Positions 1-12,135 are shown, counted from the stretch's first letter. The stretch: DNA of 64,000 nt from Arcuatula senhousia (GCA_963971305.1 OZ020305.1:41923717-41987716), one strand, 5' to 3'. Notes: generated by a model not told the origin, from the sequence alone. Program-made: numbers and translations.

Positions 1-1344
1 GATAGCTTAGCAATGAAATCAAGGAACTAGTAAAGTTTTACTGTTCCCACTTGGTTATTTTTGCAGTAAATTACCAAATATGAAATACATTGTAGCTTTT
101 AGGAAAATAAAATTATTGGGCCTTAAGGTTAATGTGGACACCTATACTGAAAAAAATTCAGTCATTAAACATTTGATTTTATGGTCTAAAATGAATCATG
201 TTATTAATATCCTTTATTTAAAATAAAAATAAGGATAGGTCACTATGCTCGTTTTTGCAATATAAGTGGTTAAAGTATGCCTGAATTACAATAGATTATA
301 TAGGAAAGGCCAAATTTTAGGCATAAAATCATGTCTCAGAAAAATTCCTTACATTAGGATCTTGTTTTTATTTTGTCAAAAGTTATATTTTTACCTATAT
401 ATTAGAATAAAACATAGAAAACAGGGGGTCACCAGCTTAGATTTTTTCTACTATTCAATTCCATTGTAAATTTAGGGTAATTTTGAAGTGAGTTATCTCC
501 CTTGTTTTTGTCAAAAATTGCGTTATTCAAGAAACAATTGATGCAATTGTTAAAGAATTGAATATTTATTACTCATTTCAATAAATTCAAATATTCTATT
601 TTTTATTATTGACTTTATAGACACTGGTCTTAAATTTTGCATTTTTAAAGGTACAAAAGTCATGTGACACCTGTCTGTATAAACCTTAATATATTGTTAT
701 ATGAAATCAAAGAAAACAACAAAAGGACCAAGACAATGGCTAATTTAAATCATTTAAGGGTGATAATTGAGATGATATCCTTCTAAATTTTAAGTCAAAA
801 TGTAGCAATTGCTTGTTTGAGGTTCTTATTACATTTTTTATATAAACACAGTTTTTTATGTTATCATGATGTTGCTGTCATTGTGTGGGAACATTTTTTG
901 TCAGATTTCAAGTAGAAAATCCAAGTTATAAAATTGTGAATGTCGGGCAGGCGTATGGGCAGGGCAGAAATTTTCGTAACAGTTTTCTCAGCAACTACTA
1001 ACCACAGCCACTGAATATTTGATATATAGCATCAGGATGGGGTCCCATAACTTGGCCATAAGTGAGATTTTATTTCAGGTCTGTCGCTCACTTAATTCCT
1101 GTTAAACAAAATCTGGTCAGTTTTTACTTTGACAGATTTTTATGACAAAAAAACTTTTATGAATGTATAATAAAAAGAGCTACAAAAACTTATTCTGAAC
1201 AAAACAAGATGTGACTCTAATAAATTCTTTAAATACATTAAGTCATTCATCATTATTTACTCCATACAATGTATAATATCTATCTAATATCTATTTTTAA
1301 ACCTTTAGAACCATACTTAATTAGAGTCTCTTTATCTATTTAAG
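1..1344. other. AT-rich non-coding DNA, presumed intron
   Basis: No convincing exon, RNA gene or repeat boundary is visible here. It lies directly upstream of a splice acceptor at 1343-1344, so it is most simply intron of the gene whose last coding exon follows. Confidence 0.4.
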
Positions 1345-2424
1345 GTCAAGAATCTGTCTGAAGAACTCTGGAAAAAGCATGAACCAGCAGTCAATGAAAT
1401 GTTGTCTTCAGCATATCATAATGTTAAAAAGAATGTTGAGAATGTGGCTAAGAAAGTGTCACACGTGGCAGATTCCGTAGTGAAAAAGTCAGCAAAATGG
1501 ATCAGAAAATACAGAAAGTCACGTAAACATAGAAAACATTATGATGATAATGACGATGGGGAAACATACAGAGCCTCATCCTCAAGGAGAGGTGGTCGAA
1601 GATCTAGAAAAAGTAGGGAAGAAAAGAAGAACAAAAATGTTCCTGGTAAGCAAGGAAATGCTGAATATTCTCATCAAGGGGGAGATAATTATCCAGGCTA
1701 TTTGAAGAATGAGTTGCAAAGCTTGCATGACAGCGTTGAGTTTACAAATATACAAACTGACCTTGGCTGTAGTATTATTGTTGACATCATGGAGGATTTC
1801 CAACAGTTCAAAAAGGCAGAAGGTCCTGCAATGTTGTCAAAGCATGAAAAATCTTGGTTTTATTGTCAGAAAGACTGGTTTGAAAGTATGGCTTATTCTG
1901 ACCCTACCATTGATACAGAATGTAAAAAGGAACTCGGCAGTCGACAGCTTGCAGCCTCTGACAACCAGTGTTGTCCTTGTCTAGGTCAGTATGGAAGATC
2001 AAATGGAAAATTTTGTAATATCATCAATGGATGTAGTGTTTTGACCCAAAAGACAGATCAGAAAACACCAAAGGAAAATAAAGAAGAAAAGGGAAAAACA
2101 AAACTAGATGAAACTCAATCAAAAAACAAAACTGAAGAAGAGGAAGTTGCAAAGCAGCATGGGAAATACATATATTGTGATCCATTCAGCAAAGACATGG
2201 ACTGTGGAGATGAATCCTGGTATCTCAAAAGAATGAAAGAGCGTGATCATTTAAGAAAATATCGTACAAGCATCAAAACTGACTGGATGTTCCACAGAGC
2301 TGAAGAGCGTGATTTTTACCGAACACAGCCAGATAACTGGTACTTCAGAAACAGTGGTGGCCAGGCTTATGAACCACATTCTGATGATCTGTATGGAGAA
2401 AATGATGATGTTGGTGATTTGTAG
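1345..2424 (+). CDS. Terminal coding exon of an unrecognised gene with a charged, Trp/Cys-containing C-terminus
   Basis: The reading frame is open from a pyrimidine-rich acceptor ending AG at 1343-1344 to the TAG at 2422-2424, about 359 codons. An ATG lies in frame at 1399, but the frame runs through it to the acceptor, so I read this as the 3' end of a spliced gene. Layout: a helical, amphipathic start (ELWKKHEPAVNEML and following), a very basic stretch with RKYRKSRKHRKH, a low-complexity Arg/Ser/Lys region, and a segment with several Cys (CCPCLG). The last part is acidic/basic with repeated Trp-aromatic motifs (SWYLKRMKERD, TDWMFHRAEERD, NWYFRN) and an acidic end. No membrane segment or catalytic motif is visible. 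The repeated W-x-x-x-R-x-x-x-R pattern faintly recalls the C-terminal region of the CCPG1/PBXIP1 family, but I cannot confirm that, so no symbol is given. Codon use is plainly coding and unlike the AT-rich surroundings. Confidence 0.75.
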   Translation, partial: VKNLSEELWKKHEPAVNEMLSSAYHNVKKNVENVAKKVSHVADSVVKKSAKWIRKYRKSRKHRKHYDDNDDGETYRASSSRRGGRRSRKSREEKKNKNVPGKQGNAEYSHQGGDNYPGYLKNELQSLHDSVEFTNIQTDLGCSIIVDIMEDFQQFKKAEGPAMLSKHEKSWFYCQKDWFESMAYSDPTIDTECKKELGSRQLAASDNQCCPCLGQYGRSNGKFCNIINGCSVLTQKTDQKTPKENKEEKGKTKLDETQSKNKTEEEEVAKQHGKYIYCDPFSKDMDCGDESWYLKRMKERDHLRKYRTSIKTDWMFHRAEERDFYRTQPDNWYFRNSGGQAYEPHSDDLYGENDDVGDL

Positions 2425-3187
2425 TGTGAACTCTTCCTTACTACAATAAAACTGAAATGAATCACATGTGTGATTTGATTTCCACCGTACATTTTCTTTT
2501 TTCTTTAAAGTTGTATGAACAATATTGTACTTATTAAAAAAATAGGATAAGGATCATGCTTTTAATCTTCCAAACAAATTATATCATACATACTGGTAAT
2601 CTATTTTTTTTTCTGTATTTCAAAGTCTTTTCACTGATAAGGTAGGCACAGAATCTCAAAAAGCCAAATCTGCTGTAAAAGTTGTGATTTTTCTTTTTAC
2701 TTAAATGATATGGAACAGTATTTTTTGTTTTCTATTGAATTTTATTAACTTGTATATTGTAAGAGCATTTTTATAAATATCATATATTTTTGTACAAACA
2801 ATGAAAATGTCTGTTTAATTTATCACATTCCCTTTTCCTTCTGTTTGGACATGTTGGATGAATCATGCAGGATTTGTTTTGGTTTTGGGCTTTTTGTTTT
2901 TGTCTGCTTTTGCTCGTAAAACACAAGGTTTAACTCCCTCCATCATATTTTGTCCTTAGATATTCTTGTTATCACTGATTATTTGGATATCTTTTGGTTC
3001 ATGCATTTCCAACACTTGTTTTGAAATTAGGATTTCCTATGTTTGCTGCTAATGAGGAGTAAAATTCTGAAATGGCCATACTGCTCATAAGAATTAATTG
3101 CAGTTAGAGTTTACATATGTGTTGTGGTCTCGTGTTCATTTACTCCATATCCTTTTATAAATATTTTTGGTTATGGTATGCCATTTT
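2425..3187. other. 3' UTR and intergenic DNA
   Basis: AT-rich with T-runs; no gene or repeat boundary recognised. Confidence 0.4.
2445..2450 (+). terminator. Candidate polyadenylation signal AATAAA
   Basis: A canonical AATAAA lies 20 bp after the stop codon of the first gene. This is very close to the stop, so the true 3' UTR may extend further; other AT-rich candidates follow. Confidence 0.35.
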
Positions 3188-3748
3188 ATACCCTGCCACA
3201 CGAAGGGGCGAAGTATCATGTTATACCCTCAGTTTCTTTGGGTGTCTGTCTGTCCGTCCCCCGAAGGTTTCTGACCAATAACTTAAATACACTTCAAGGG
3301 ATTTGAATCATATTTTGTACAGCTGTTTAGTACAATAAAATACAGGTCAAGTTCAATTTCCAGCATAGATTTTTAGATAGGCCACTTTGAAAAATCAAAT
3401 TTCATGAATTTTTGAGTTTCCAACTGATAACTTGAGAACGCGTCAAGGGAATTCAAGGATATTTTCACAGCTGTTTAGTACAATAAAATTCAGGTCAAGT
3501 TCAATTTCCAGCATGATCTGAAAAATAGTTTTTGAGATTGGCCACTTTGACAGATCAAATTTCATGAATTTTTGAGTTTCCGACTGAAAACTTGTCAAGG
3601 GATTTGAATGATATTTTGCACAGCTGTTTTTTACAATAAAATACAGGTCAAATTCAATTTCCAGCATGATCTGAAAAATATTTTTGGGATTGGCCACTTT
3701 GAAAAATCAAATTTTTTTAACTATTGATATTATATAGTGGCAGGGTAT
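3188..3748. mobile_element. Short TIR element with internal tandem repeats
   Basis: The ends are a perfect 12-bp inverted repeat: ATACCCTGCCAC at 3188-3199 and GTGGCAGGGTAT at 3737-3748. Near the left end is a CTGTCTGTCCGTCC stretch, then about three diverged copies of a roughly 120-140-bp unit. Each unit carries ACAGCTGTTTAGTACAATAAAA, a CAGGTCAA(G/A)TTCAATTTCCAGCAT segment and GGCCACTTTGAAAAATC. There is no ORF of note. The plan (inverted ends, short microsatellite, tandem core) matches other non-autonomous elements in this window. Confidence 0.7.
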
Positions 3749-5265
3749 CATATAATGTCCCATTCAATGCCCTGTTTTTGTCTTTCTTATTAAAAATAAA
3801 TATTATGTAAATAAAAGAATTAAAGGACAGTATAATGTAGTAGAAAGTCATAGATTTAAAGGGGCAGATCCAGAATTTTTTTTAAATTGGAATTCTAAGT
3901 AGTTTACTTAGGCCAAAAAAGGGTGCTGCAGGTCTAGTTTGGTAAAAGTGTGCAGGAAAAATAAATTTCCAAACTCTCAGTGCCTAACCCTGAACCCAGT
4001 CTCTGGATCTGTCACTGAATTATGGCATAGACTTGTATATTTGATGTAATATCCAGGTCCTGGTTATTTTATTTTCATTCAGATACATAAATTGTTGTCT
4101 TTTCCCCTGTTTATCACAATAGGAATTATTTCCTAGATTCTCATCCAAATTTCTTGAAAATACATGGGGTGGGCTGGCAATTTTTGTTGTTGATTTTTTA
4201 AAATGTTCTTCCATTTAAAAGGAAATTTATGAAAAATGAACATAATCTGCCAGAATATTTTTTTTCAGGCAACTGAAAAAATCAAGTTGGGATGGGATGA
4301 GAATGTAGAATATTTTTAATTGACTATAATTAAACTGTATTTGTTATACATTATTTAGTAAATGCTAATGCTGAATATATGATATTGTTACTGTTATTTT
4401 TGAATGTTAATTTGTCTTTCATTTTGTTGTGATACATACTATTCATGTACTATTTCTGTTAATGGACTGTGCTATTTCTGCTTTGTTTGTTTTATGAATT
4501 TTAACATAACTCTATATATCATTTAGATTCATTAAACCATTTATTAAAAAATTATATTCTTTTTAATTAAGATGTGGATTCAATGTGGATGTCATTTCAT
4601 AACAGCAACTTAATCCTCAGGAGAGTTTACATGTGGCTTTGTGCATGAACTGAGTTTTGGTCAAAGTTTTGAAATGATACAGTAAGCAAATGCTTGAAAG
4701 GGGTAATAAGTATAGCAATAGAGATGCCATTGGTGTCCTTCCATATATCCATACAACTGAGAGTATAACCATATCTTATCCACAGTTCTAACTCATTCGA
4801 TATTCATGAAACTTTTAATTACAAATATGTAATGTACCCTCTTCAGTCATGTCAGTAGATATGCATCTCCTATTGCAAAAAATGTGGTGTGACTGAACTT
4901 TTTTGTTTTTTTTTTAAATAGCAAAAACACTATGTATTGACTAAACCATTATGAAAGATGAATATTAACTGCAACTCCACTTAAACTACTGGATTTTCAT
5001 GAAACTTTTACACAATCTTTGTCATTTAATGTAGATGTGCACATCTAATCTTAAACATTTATTGATATCAAGGTGAATTGTTAGTACTAGAAACAGTTCA
5101 CCTTACCACAACAGCTTTATAGATTTTCAGGAAAAAAAATACATACAATATTATTTCCCTTGACAAAGCATTCAAAAATCCATTTTATTTTCATGACACA
5201 ACATTCATGAAAACAGTAATTTTAATGACTATTTGAATCCTGCAATAACAGAAATAGTTATTGTC
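3749..5265. other. Intergenic DNA without recognised features
   Basis: AT-rich; short reading frames only; no repeat boundaries that I can define. Confidence 0.35.
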
Positions 5266-6140
5266 TTATGTGAGACATAGGTGTTACATTAATGGTAGGT
5301 GTTACTTTACTGGCATTAACTTTTGTGTTAAGGTTTTATTATTATCTACAAGATCTTTAAGTCCTAGGTTGATGAAACTTGGTATATATGCAAATACCCA
5401 AGTAGTAGCTTAGCACAGTGACATCCCCATCTTTTGACCTTAATTTTCCAGCTGAGTGACTTTGACAATTTTCAATACATCTAATAGCAATGTTAATTTT
5501 TTACAAGCTTTCACATATCCCAAGAACTATAAGTCCTATGTTGATGAAACTTGGTATGCATATGCCCCAGTAGTAGCTTAGCACAGCTGCATTCCCATCT
5601 TTTGACCTTAAGTTTCTAGATGAGTGAATTTGACAATTTTCAATACATATAATAGCAATGGTTAGGTTTTATGAGCTCCTCAATACCTCAAGAACTATAA
5701 GTCCTAGGTTGATAAAACTTGGTATGCATATATTCCCCAGTAGTAGCTTAGCACAGTTGCACCCCTATCTTTAAACCTTGACCTTGATTTTCTGATTGAG
5801 TGATTTTGACAATTTTCAAGACATAAAATAGCAATGTTAAGGTTTTATGAGCACCTCCATAAGTCAAGAACTAAGTTGATGAAACTTGGTATGCACGTTC
5901 CCTGGTAGTAGCTTAGCAGATATGACCCCCGTCTTTTCACCTTGACCTTGTTTTCCATTTGAATGACAAATTGCAATGATGAAGTTTTGCGAGCACCTCC
6001 ATATCTCAATGTCCTGGGTTGATGAAACTTGGCATGCATATACCTCAGTAGTAGCTTAGCACAGCTGCATCCCCATCTTTTGACCTTGACCTTGATTTTT
6101 CAGTTGAGTGACTTTGATAGTTTTTTAAAGAACCATAGAA
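5266..6140 (+). repeat. Degraded element with five ~168-bp tandem units (GTCTCGCC family remnant)
   Basis: Begins with a decayed version of the terminal motif (GTGAGACATAGGTGTTAC). It carries about five diverged copies of a unit containing GTTGATGAAACTTGGTATGC and AGTAGTAGCTTAGCACAG, at about 5363, 5531, 5699, 5870 and 6010. The same unit, far better preserved, forms the core of the element at 21404-22342, so this is an older copy of that family. No intact 3' end is visible. Confidence 0.65.
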
Positions 6141-7096
6141 GTTTGAAAAATTGGCTTTGCACAGCCACATATACTTTACATCAGGAACCTTTACGTATAC
6201 GTTCCTATTTATATCAACGAATTGTCTAGAAAAAAAGAAATAAGTGTCAAGGACGTTCCCGTTCTAGCTGATTAGTGAAGAACCAAATATTCAGATATCA
6301 GTATGGCTGATTGCAGTTGGTTGTTTGGGTTTTACACCCTCCCTAAAGAAGCAAATACCAAAAAGGACATTAATATGCAGGAGACATTGAAAACAGAAGC
6401 ACTGCCAAACCTAGGTCAACATCATGAACATGTTGGCATTTTTAAATGACGGGTCAGTTGTATTAAAAGCAAGCGCCCAGAAAAGTCACGCCTTTGGCAA
6501 GTACAGGTATAAAATGACTAGCCGCTTGTTTGGGGTTACATACATGCAATACAAATTAAAAGTAGTAGCAGTCATATTATGTTGAATGAGACTTAGACTG
6601 AAACACCTGACTTTGGAGGAGGATGTTGCAAGTAATTTTACTATTTGCTCTTCAAATGGCACGTAGCATCAGGTTAAGCCCCATATCGTTGGATTCAATT
6701 TCAGACAGTTCGTCGCTCATCTAACAGAGGCATAGGTTGATTTCCGTATTAATTTGGGTTCCAGTTTGGCATATTTTAGTTTTATTGTTCTCTGCACTTT
6801 GTTTTATGTAGTCCTAGTGTTTGGACTTTTCCGCAGTATATTTGGTAGACCGCCTCTGATAAGTCTTGAATAGACGAAACGCGCACCAGGCGTAGTAATT
6901 GCCAGGAACACTATATGAAATACTTAGTTTGAGTATTTTGAGAATAATTTTCATCTCTTTCGGCACCCAACTGGCAAGTCATTACAGGTTCAAGTTATTA
7001 GATGACCCCCTTTTACTGGTTTATAGTCCTTAAATGACCAAAATACTAGTAGATATCTTCATGATTTCCCTCTTAGAACATTAGGGTGCCTATTCA
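6141..7096. other. Intergenic repeat-derived DNA, unassigned
   Basis: No gene. A segment around 6850-6900 (GACGAAACGCGCACCAGGCG) looks like dispersed bivalve repeat material, but I cannot set its boundaries. Confidence 0.3.
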
Positions 7097-7107
7097 ATCA
7101 TCCGGTT

Positions 7108-7465
7108 AGTTTAAACATATATATTTACCCTGGATTGGGAAACAAGCTTAATGCTTATATTAATCCCTCTCCAGCTAGCAGATCATTTTGCGAGTGTGGC
7201 CTTTGTAGCGGCCCCCATTGAGCCTACTCTTATCGAACTCTACAAAGGGGTTTTTAACGTGCATGGGGTATTGCTCTCCCATACACGGGACAACCTTTTT
7301 TCGTCCCTTCCGAAGGACTAGCATCGGTTCTTGAGACCATCCTCGCAAATGGTGTCAAGAGAGAGTCGGAAAATTGGTTCATGAAATTTTCACCCCTGAC
7401 GAGGATCGAACCACGAACCACGGTGTTAGTAGCCCGACGCGTTAACCACTACACCACCGGCTCTC
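7108..7465 (-). mobile_element. tRNA-derived SINE with 11-bp target-site duplication
   Basis: On the - strand the element starts at 7465 with a tRNA-like head. An A-box-like TGTAGTGGTTAACGC is followed by the B-box GGTTCGATCCT, both RNA polymerase III promoter elements. A non-tRNA body of about 280 bp follows to 7108. The 11-bp direct repeat ATCATCCGGTT flanks it exactly (7097-7107 and 7466-7476), fixing both ends. The body includes a motif around CCCATGCACGTTAAA read on the - strand, which may be one of the shared SINE central domains; I could not verify which. Confidence 0.8.
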
Positions 7466-7629
7466 ATCATCCGGTTGTATAGCCATAGACCTTATATATT
7501 AGAACTGTTTGATATATAGGTTTATGGTATAGCCAATCCATTATGGACAGGCTTATGTTGTTAGTCAATTAATAGCTCACGTGGGTCCAGGTGAGCTATT
7601 ACCATCACTTGGCGTCCGTCAATATACAA

Positions 7630-7764
7630 TTACGGCCCTTGGAAGAGGTGAATATCTAAAATTGTCAACCAGAGGTGGGGTTATTTCCCTGAGGGCTTTA
7701 GCCCGAGGGAAATAACCCCAGCGAGGTTGACAATTTTGATATTCACTGATTTCAACGGCCGTAA
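7630..7764. mobile_element. Fold-back (long hairpin) element
   Basis: An almost continuous inverted repeat with outer arms TTACGGCC / GGCCGTAA. A middle arm carries AAAATTGTCAACC / GGTTGACAATTTT, and the tight inner stem is GGGGTTATTTCCCT / AGGGAAATAACCCC around a short loop. It lies inside the truncated element at 7573-8160. Confidence 0.75.
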
Positions 7765-7798
7765 CTGTTTTATTATACCGAACAAACAGTGGAAGGAT

Positions 7799-7910
7799 AT
7801 TCACCGGTGAATAATAGGGTTATTCAATGGACATGGGTATTTGAAAAGGTTATTCACCGGTGAATAATAGGGTTATTCAATGGACATGGGTATTTGAAGA
7901 GGTTATTCAA
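7799..7910 (+). repeat. 53-bp tandem duplication
   Basis: The segment starting ATTCACCGGTGAATAATAGG at 7799 is repeated at 7852 with one or two changes, then a third partial copy begins. ATTCACCGGTGAAT is itself a palindrome. Confidence 0.8.
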
Positions 7911-8198
7911 CCTTTGTACGAATTTGAAAAAAAAATACCCAGATTATTTCACGTCACGTGACCTTATTTCATCCAATTAAATTAATTACTAATTCATTAA
8001 GGTATAATAATTACAATTATTCGAAAATCTTCTCCTCTGAAACTACTGAACAAAATTGAATGATGCTTAGTATGATTGATTCTTATGGTGTCCTGCACAC
8101 AAGTTTATGGTTCTTTGATTCTTATGGTGTCCTGCACACAAGTTTATGGTTCTTTACTAGTAAAGGTAAAATATACAGTTTTTTCATGTTTTGCCCTT

Positions 8199-8378
8199 TA
8201 GAATGATAAATATCATTCCTCTATACAGACCTCAAAAGATTGCTATAAATATTCATTTTTCCCACACACAATTACACAATGGAACAAACTACCTCAAAAC
8301 TTTACTTCAGCCACCACAGTTGATGGATTTAAGAGCCTGGTTACTGAACCTGCTCTTTTTCCGAACTTCTACCCATAA
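8199..8378 (+). pseudogene. C-terminal remnant of a non-LTR retrotransposon reverse transcriptase
   Basis: The + frame reads YKYSFFPHTITQWNKLP then TTVDGFKSLV before a stop at 8376-8378. This is the characteristic C-terminal tail of CR1/Jockey-like reverse transcriptases (S-F-F-P-R-T-I-x-x-W-N-x-L-P, then DxFKS). It is followed by a 3' UTR with GACGCCCGGCGTATGATC and a short (AAGAAG)n tail ending near 8566. Everything upstream of the C-terminus is missing, as expected for a 5'-truncated insertion. Confidence 0.7.
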
Positions 8379-8566
8379 CTCCAAAGCTATCAAATGTATA
8401 TAGTTTTAATCACTTCAAATTGTTTCTTTGTATTATCACTTTGATTTTATTGCACAAATGGCAGTCATCATGTATATACTCAAAATTCAAATTTTTTTAG
8501 ACGCCCGGCGTATGATCTTCAATTACTGAAGGAACGCTAGAACCAGAAAAAAGAAGAAGAAGAAGA

Positions 8567-9228
8567 TAATTATTGCTATTGCAGATAGATAAAGGCTGTT
8601 GCTAGCTTTAACCTTCAGCTCATATTAAGCTTTACAAAAGTCTCACAGTGTCAGTGTTTTTGTTCACATTAAGTCCGTAAGCCGTCCAACCATTTTATGG
8701 ATACTCCATTTCATGAGAAGGCTTTCTCCGTAATTTAGGAATTTTGTTGTTTTCAGCAATAGTTCTAAACATTCTAAAACCTCTTAAATTAAGATTTGTA
8801 GTGCGCATATGCTTGATTTTATTATTTACAACATGTTTGTCTTATTTATAAATTGGTGTTCCGATTGACACAAACTGTGTCCCTCTTCTCGTCGACTTTG
8901 TTTTATACTCACCTCAGCGACATATGGAGTGAATATTTCACAACTTATTTGATTTGCCAAGGCTTGACATTTTTTTCTGATTTTTAACCTGACATTGTTG
9001 TCTCCGTGGTCGTCTTTTAGACCAAGGTTATACGGGAAAACGTCTCATACGATCTTAAAAAAAAATTATCTTTCAATATCAGCCACTGGTACAAAAATTT
9101 AAATTCATGTCATACGTAATAATTCGTGGTTGTTTTCGTTAGTATTTGACTGTTTTTGTACTGACGGAGATGATCACCGCAATATGTCTAATATGTATTA
9201 TATGTCTCACAACTGTGTTGTGTTTCAG
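8567..9228. other. Intergenic DNA, nothing recognised
   Basis: No repeat boundary or coding signal apart from the acceptor-like tract that leads into 9229. Confidence 0.35.
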
Positions 9229-9360
9229 TGTGTATCGGACCCGAAGATAGCAAGGGAAGAGAAAAGTTTGGTGTAATAAAACCTGGTTTCTGGTTTAACC
9301 CACCATTTCCTGTGAAATGCCTGTACCAAGTCAAGACCATTGCAATTTTCAACTTCCCCG
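9229..9360 (+). CDS. Candidate isolated coding exon, 132 nt, phase-symmetric
   Basis: The segment lies between an acceptor (GTGTTTCAG ending at 9228) and a donor (GTATGT at 9361). It is open in one + frame, encoding 43 codons that include GPEDSKGREKFGVIKPGFWF and NPPFPVKCLYQVKTIAIFN. It starts with the last two bases of a codon and ends with the first base of one, so it could be skipped without frame change. Base composition is less AT-rich than its surroundings. I do not recognise the protein and see no neighbouring exons of the same gene. It may be a real exon of a gene with long introns, a pseudo-exon, or chance. Confidence 0.35.
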
Positions 9361-9884
9361 GTATGTCTTTTCTTCTTGGGCACATGAGATTGATCATCCC
9401 TTTTCTGTAGTTTTGTTGTTACCTTTAATTAATCCATATGAGAGGTACGAAAGGGACGGAGACAAAGTTTATTGATTGTATTATTTAGTTAATATTTTAA
9501 ACTTTATACTTCTCCATGGGTTCCCTGATTTTGTGACGATTACTGTCAAGCATCTACTACGCAAAACCAAACTGAATGATACTATCGAAATCGCGACAAA
9601 GTGTTGCCATAGTACCGACAGAAATGTTTTGCTCAAAACACCATTATTTTTTATAAATTAATTTGTAATTATCGTGTTCAAGACTGAAATATATTTTTTT
9701 TTAAAAAAAACATCAAACACTATACAGATTGTATCAAGGAACCGATGATTCCTATATTAATTTTTTTTTCAAAGAAAAAAAACAAAACTGTACTAATTTT
9801 TTTTCAGCGGCTTAATTATTTCATAGATCTGTATATTAATATAACAGGTCTATCATTATTTGTACCAGTCACCTTTTTATTTTA
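9361..9884. other. Intergenic or intronic AT-rich DNA
   Basis: Nothing recognised. Confidence 0.3.
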
Positions 9885-11365
9885 TACGACCGCAAAATTT
9901 TTGCGATCGTATAATGTTATGGCGATGCCGTCGTCGTCGTCGTCGTTGTCGTTGTCGTCGTCTTTCCGAGCGATAACTTGAGTTGTTATGAAATATTGAT
10001 ATGATGTTTGTAATCACTGAACAGTCCGAAAACCGGTGGTATTTAAACAATAGAATGTGAGCTCTTCATCAGAAAAGATAGGAAAGTCAATTCGAATGTT
10101 TATCCTGGTTGTCAAGTGAATCAAAAGTTCTTTTTAGTACAAAATTTCTTCCAATTTTAAGTTATGCTGATAAAATAAACTTTTTTGAATTAAAAATAGT
10201 TTTTAAAAGTAACAGATTCCATTTTAATGCATGTTATTATGTGGATATTTATGAAATGCATACGGTGCAAACTGAAATGGATCGCACAACTTTAACTTTT
10301 ATATAAAAAATTGAAAAAAATCACACTATTTGTTTAAATGTATATCTTCCTATCTGCAAATTTTCAGACATGTACTGCAAGAGGTAAAGCCAAAATAAAA
10401 TTAAGAAAAAGACCTATTTTTCTAGTCCGTCTTGACAACCTTCTTTTTAAAAGTACACGATTTACCTGTTGAATTCGATTATGTCATAGAACATGTTTAC
10501 CTTTTTGACCGGTATCCGTAAATTGGGTTCAACAGTATGTGAATTTGCATTGTATTGGAGTAAATGTCCAATTCAATATTCAGTCATCCGTTTTAAAAAT
10601 AGGAATGCCTCCCATTTATCATGTTTATAATTGATTAAAGATAGAACTTGGTTGTGTCCCTTGAAAGTTTTTCATAGTTACACATTGAATTCAAATGGAT
10701 CGTTATATGATAACAGTAAAATATAATTTTCAAACTAATATCTGTCGAAAGAAAAGGTAATAACCTAACATTCCCACAAGTTTCGAAAATGTACTGCAGG
10801 TATTACGCCTTGTGCGATTTTTTAAAGGTTGAGTTGACATTTTATTTTTTTCCAACGGCAAATAAGTTTCACTCGATTTGTTAAAATATGCACTTTTGTT
10901 GACCTTATAAACAACTGTTTACGCAACAGAAAAGATTCGTTAATAACATAACATGTCCAACGTATATGATAGTAGTCAAATCCATGCGTAATAAACGAAA
11001 ATTGAAGATTGTTTATATGCCGTCGCCATCGTTGTTGTCATCGTTAAAAATTTAAAAACACATAAGCTGTTTTCTGCAGGGGAGATAATTGAATACCACT
11101 AGATATTAGACTGTGAAGGAAGGTTGGTATTGTATTAAGGGTTTGTGCCCCCTACCATTTTAGAAAAAAGGGCCAAAAAGGGCTAAAACGGGTGTATTGA
11201 CAAAACTGTTGTAGAATGCTTATTATTCATTTGATTTTGATTTTTTTTATTGAATTTATCATTAAATACTTTCAACAAAATGTGTAAATGGTTTTGATAT
11301 TTATTGCACTGTTACATTGCTACTGGTGGTCAAAAAGGGGCCACACCCAAGAATTTGACTTTTTA

Positions 11366-12135
11366 TACGACCGCAAAATTTTGCGATCGTATAATGTTAT
11401 GGCGATGTCGTCGTCGTCGTCGTTGTCGTCTGGGAACATTTGGTTTCCGTGCGATAACTTGAGTAAATGTTGACCAATTGTTTTGAAATTTTTATATGAT
11501 GTTTGTAACCACTAAAGAAATGTTGGTATTGTATTTGGGGTTGTAGTCCCTACCGTTTTAAAAAAAAAGGGCCAAAAGGGGCTAAAACAGGTGTATTGAC
11601 AAAACTGTTGTAGAATGTTTGTTTTTCATTCGATTTTGAAAATTCTTTTTTTATTGAATTCCTCATTAAATTCTGTCAACTAAATGTGTCAATGATTTTG
11701 ATATTTATTGCACCGTTACATTGCTACAGGGGGTCAAAAAGGGGCCACACCCCAAAAAACGACTTTTTTATTTGTGGTCCGATTTTCAAAATCTTTTTTT
11801 CATTGGAATACTTGTGCAAATCCCTGCCTGTATTTTTCAGTCAGATTTGCAATATCTTTAACCGTTTTAGAGAATTAAATTAGGGGTCAGAGAGCCAAAC
11901 ATATCAATTAATATATAAACACTGAGACTTTTTCAATTTGATGTTGATGTAGATATATATGAATGTGTCAAATATGCATGTTAAAGTCCATCACAGGATG
12001 AATGTGTCAAACAGCTCAGTCGTAAGTCCACCATGGGCTGCATGCGACCAAAGCAATAGACTATCCATATTGGGCCTCCAACGTACAGGGTTTAATTTGT
12101 TGCGGTCGTATCATGCTGTGCTCGGCGTAGCTTTT
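11366..12135 (+). mobile_element. Inner copy of the TACGACCGCAA family
   Basis: A complete small copy. 5' hairpin at 11366-11391, GTCGTCGTC microsatellite, and one core unit with the intact junction GACTTTTTTATTTGTGGTCC (about 11760). The inverted 3' motif is TTGCGGTCGTA (12100-12110) and the 3' hairpin is GCTGTGCTCGGCGTAGC (12115-12131). It sits in a core unit of its own relative at 9885-16065. Confidence 0.75.

Larger units (their letters stand above)
7573..8160 (+). mobile_element. Truncated AGCTCACC-family element, interrupted
   Basis: Starts with a hairpin TAGCTCAC...GTGAGCTA (7573-7599) followed by ACCATCACTTGGCGTCCGTC, as in the full copies at 12136 and 14114. After a fold-back and other inserted sequence (about 7620-8010) it resumes with the core phrase CTTCTCCTCTGAAACTACTG. 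A 39-bp direct duplication (GATTCTTATGGTGTCCTGC and following) occurs at about 8079 and 8118. The 3' end is missing. Confidence 0.55.
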
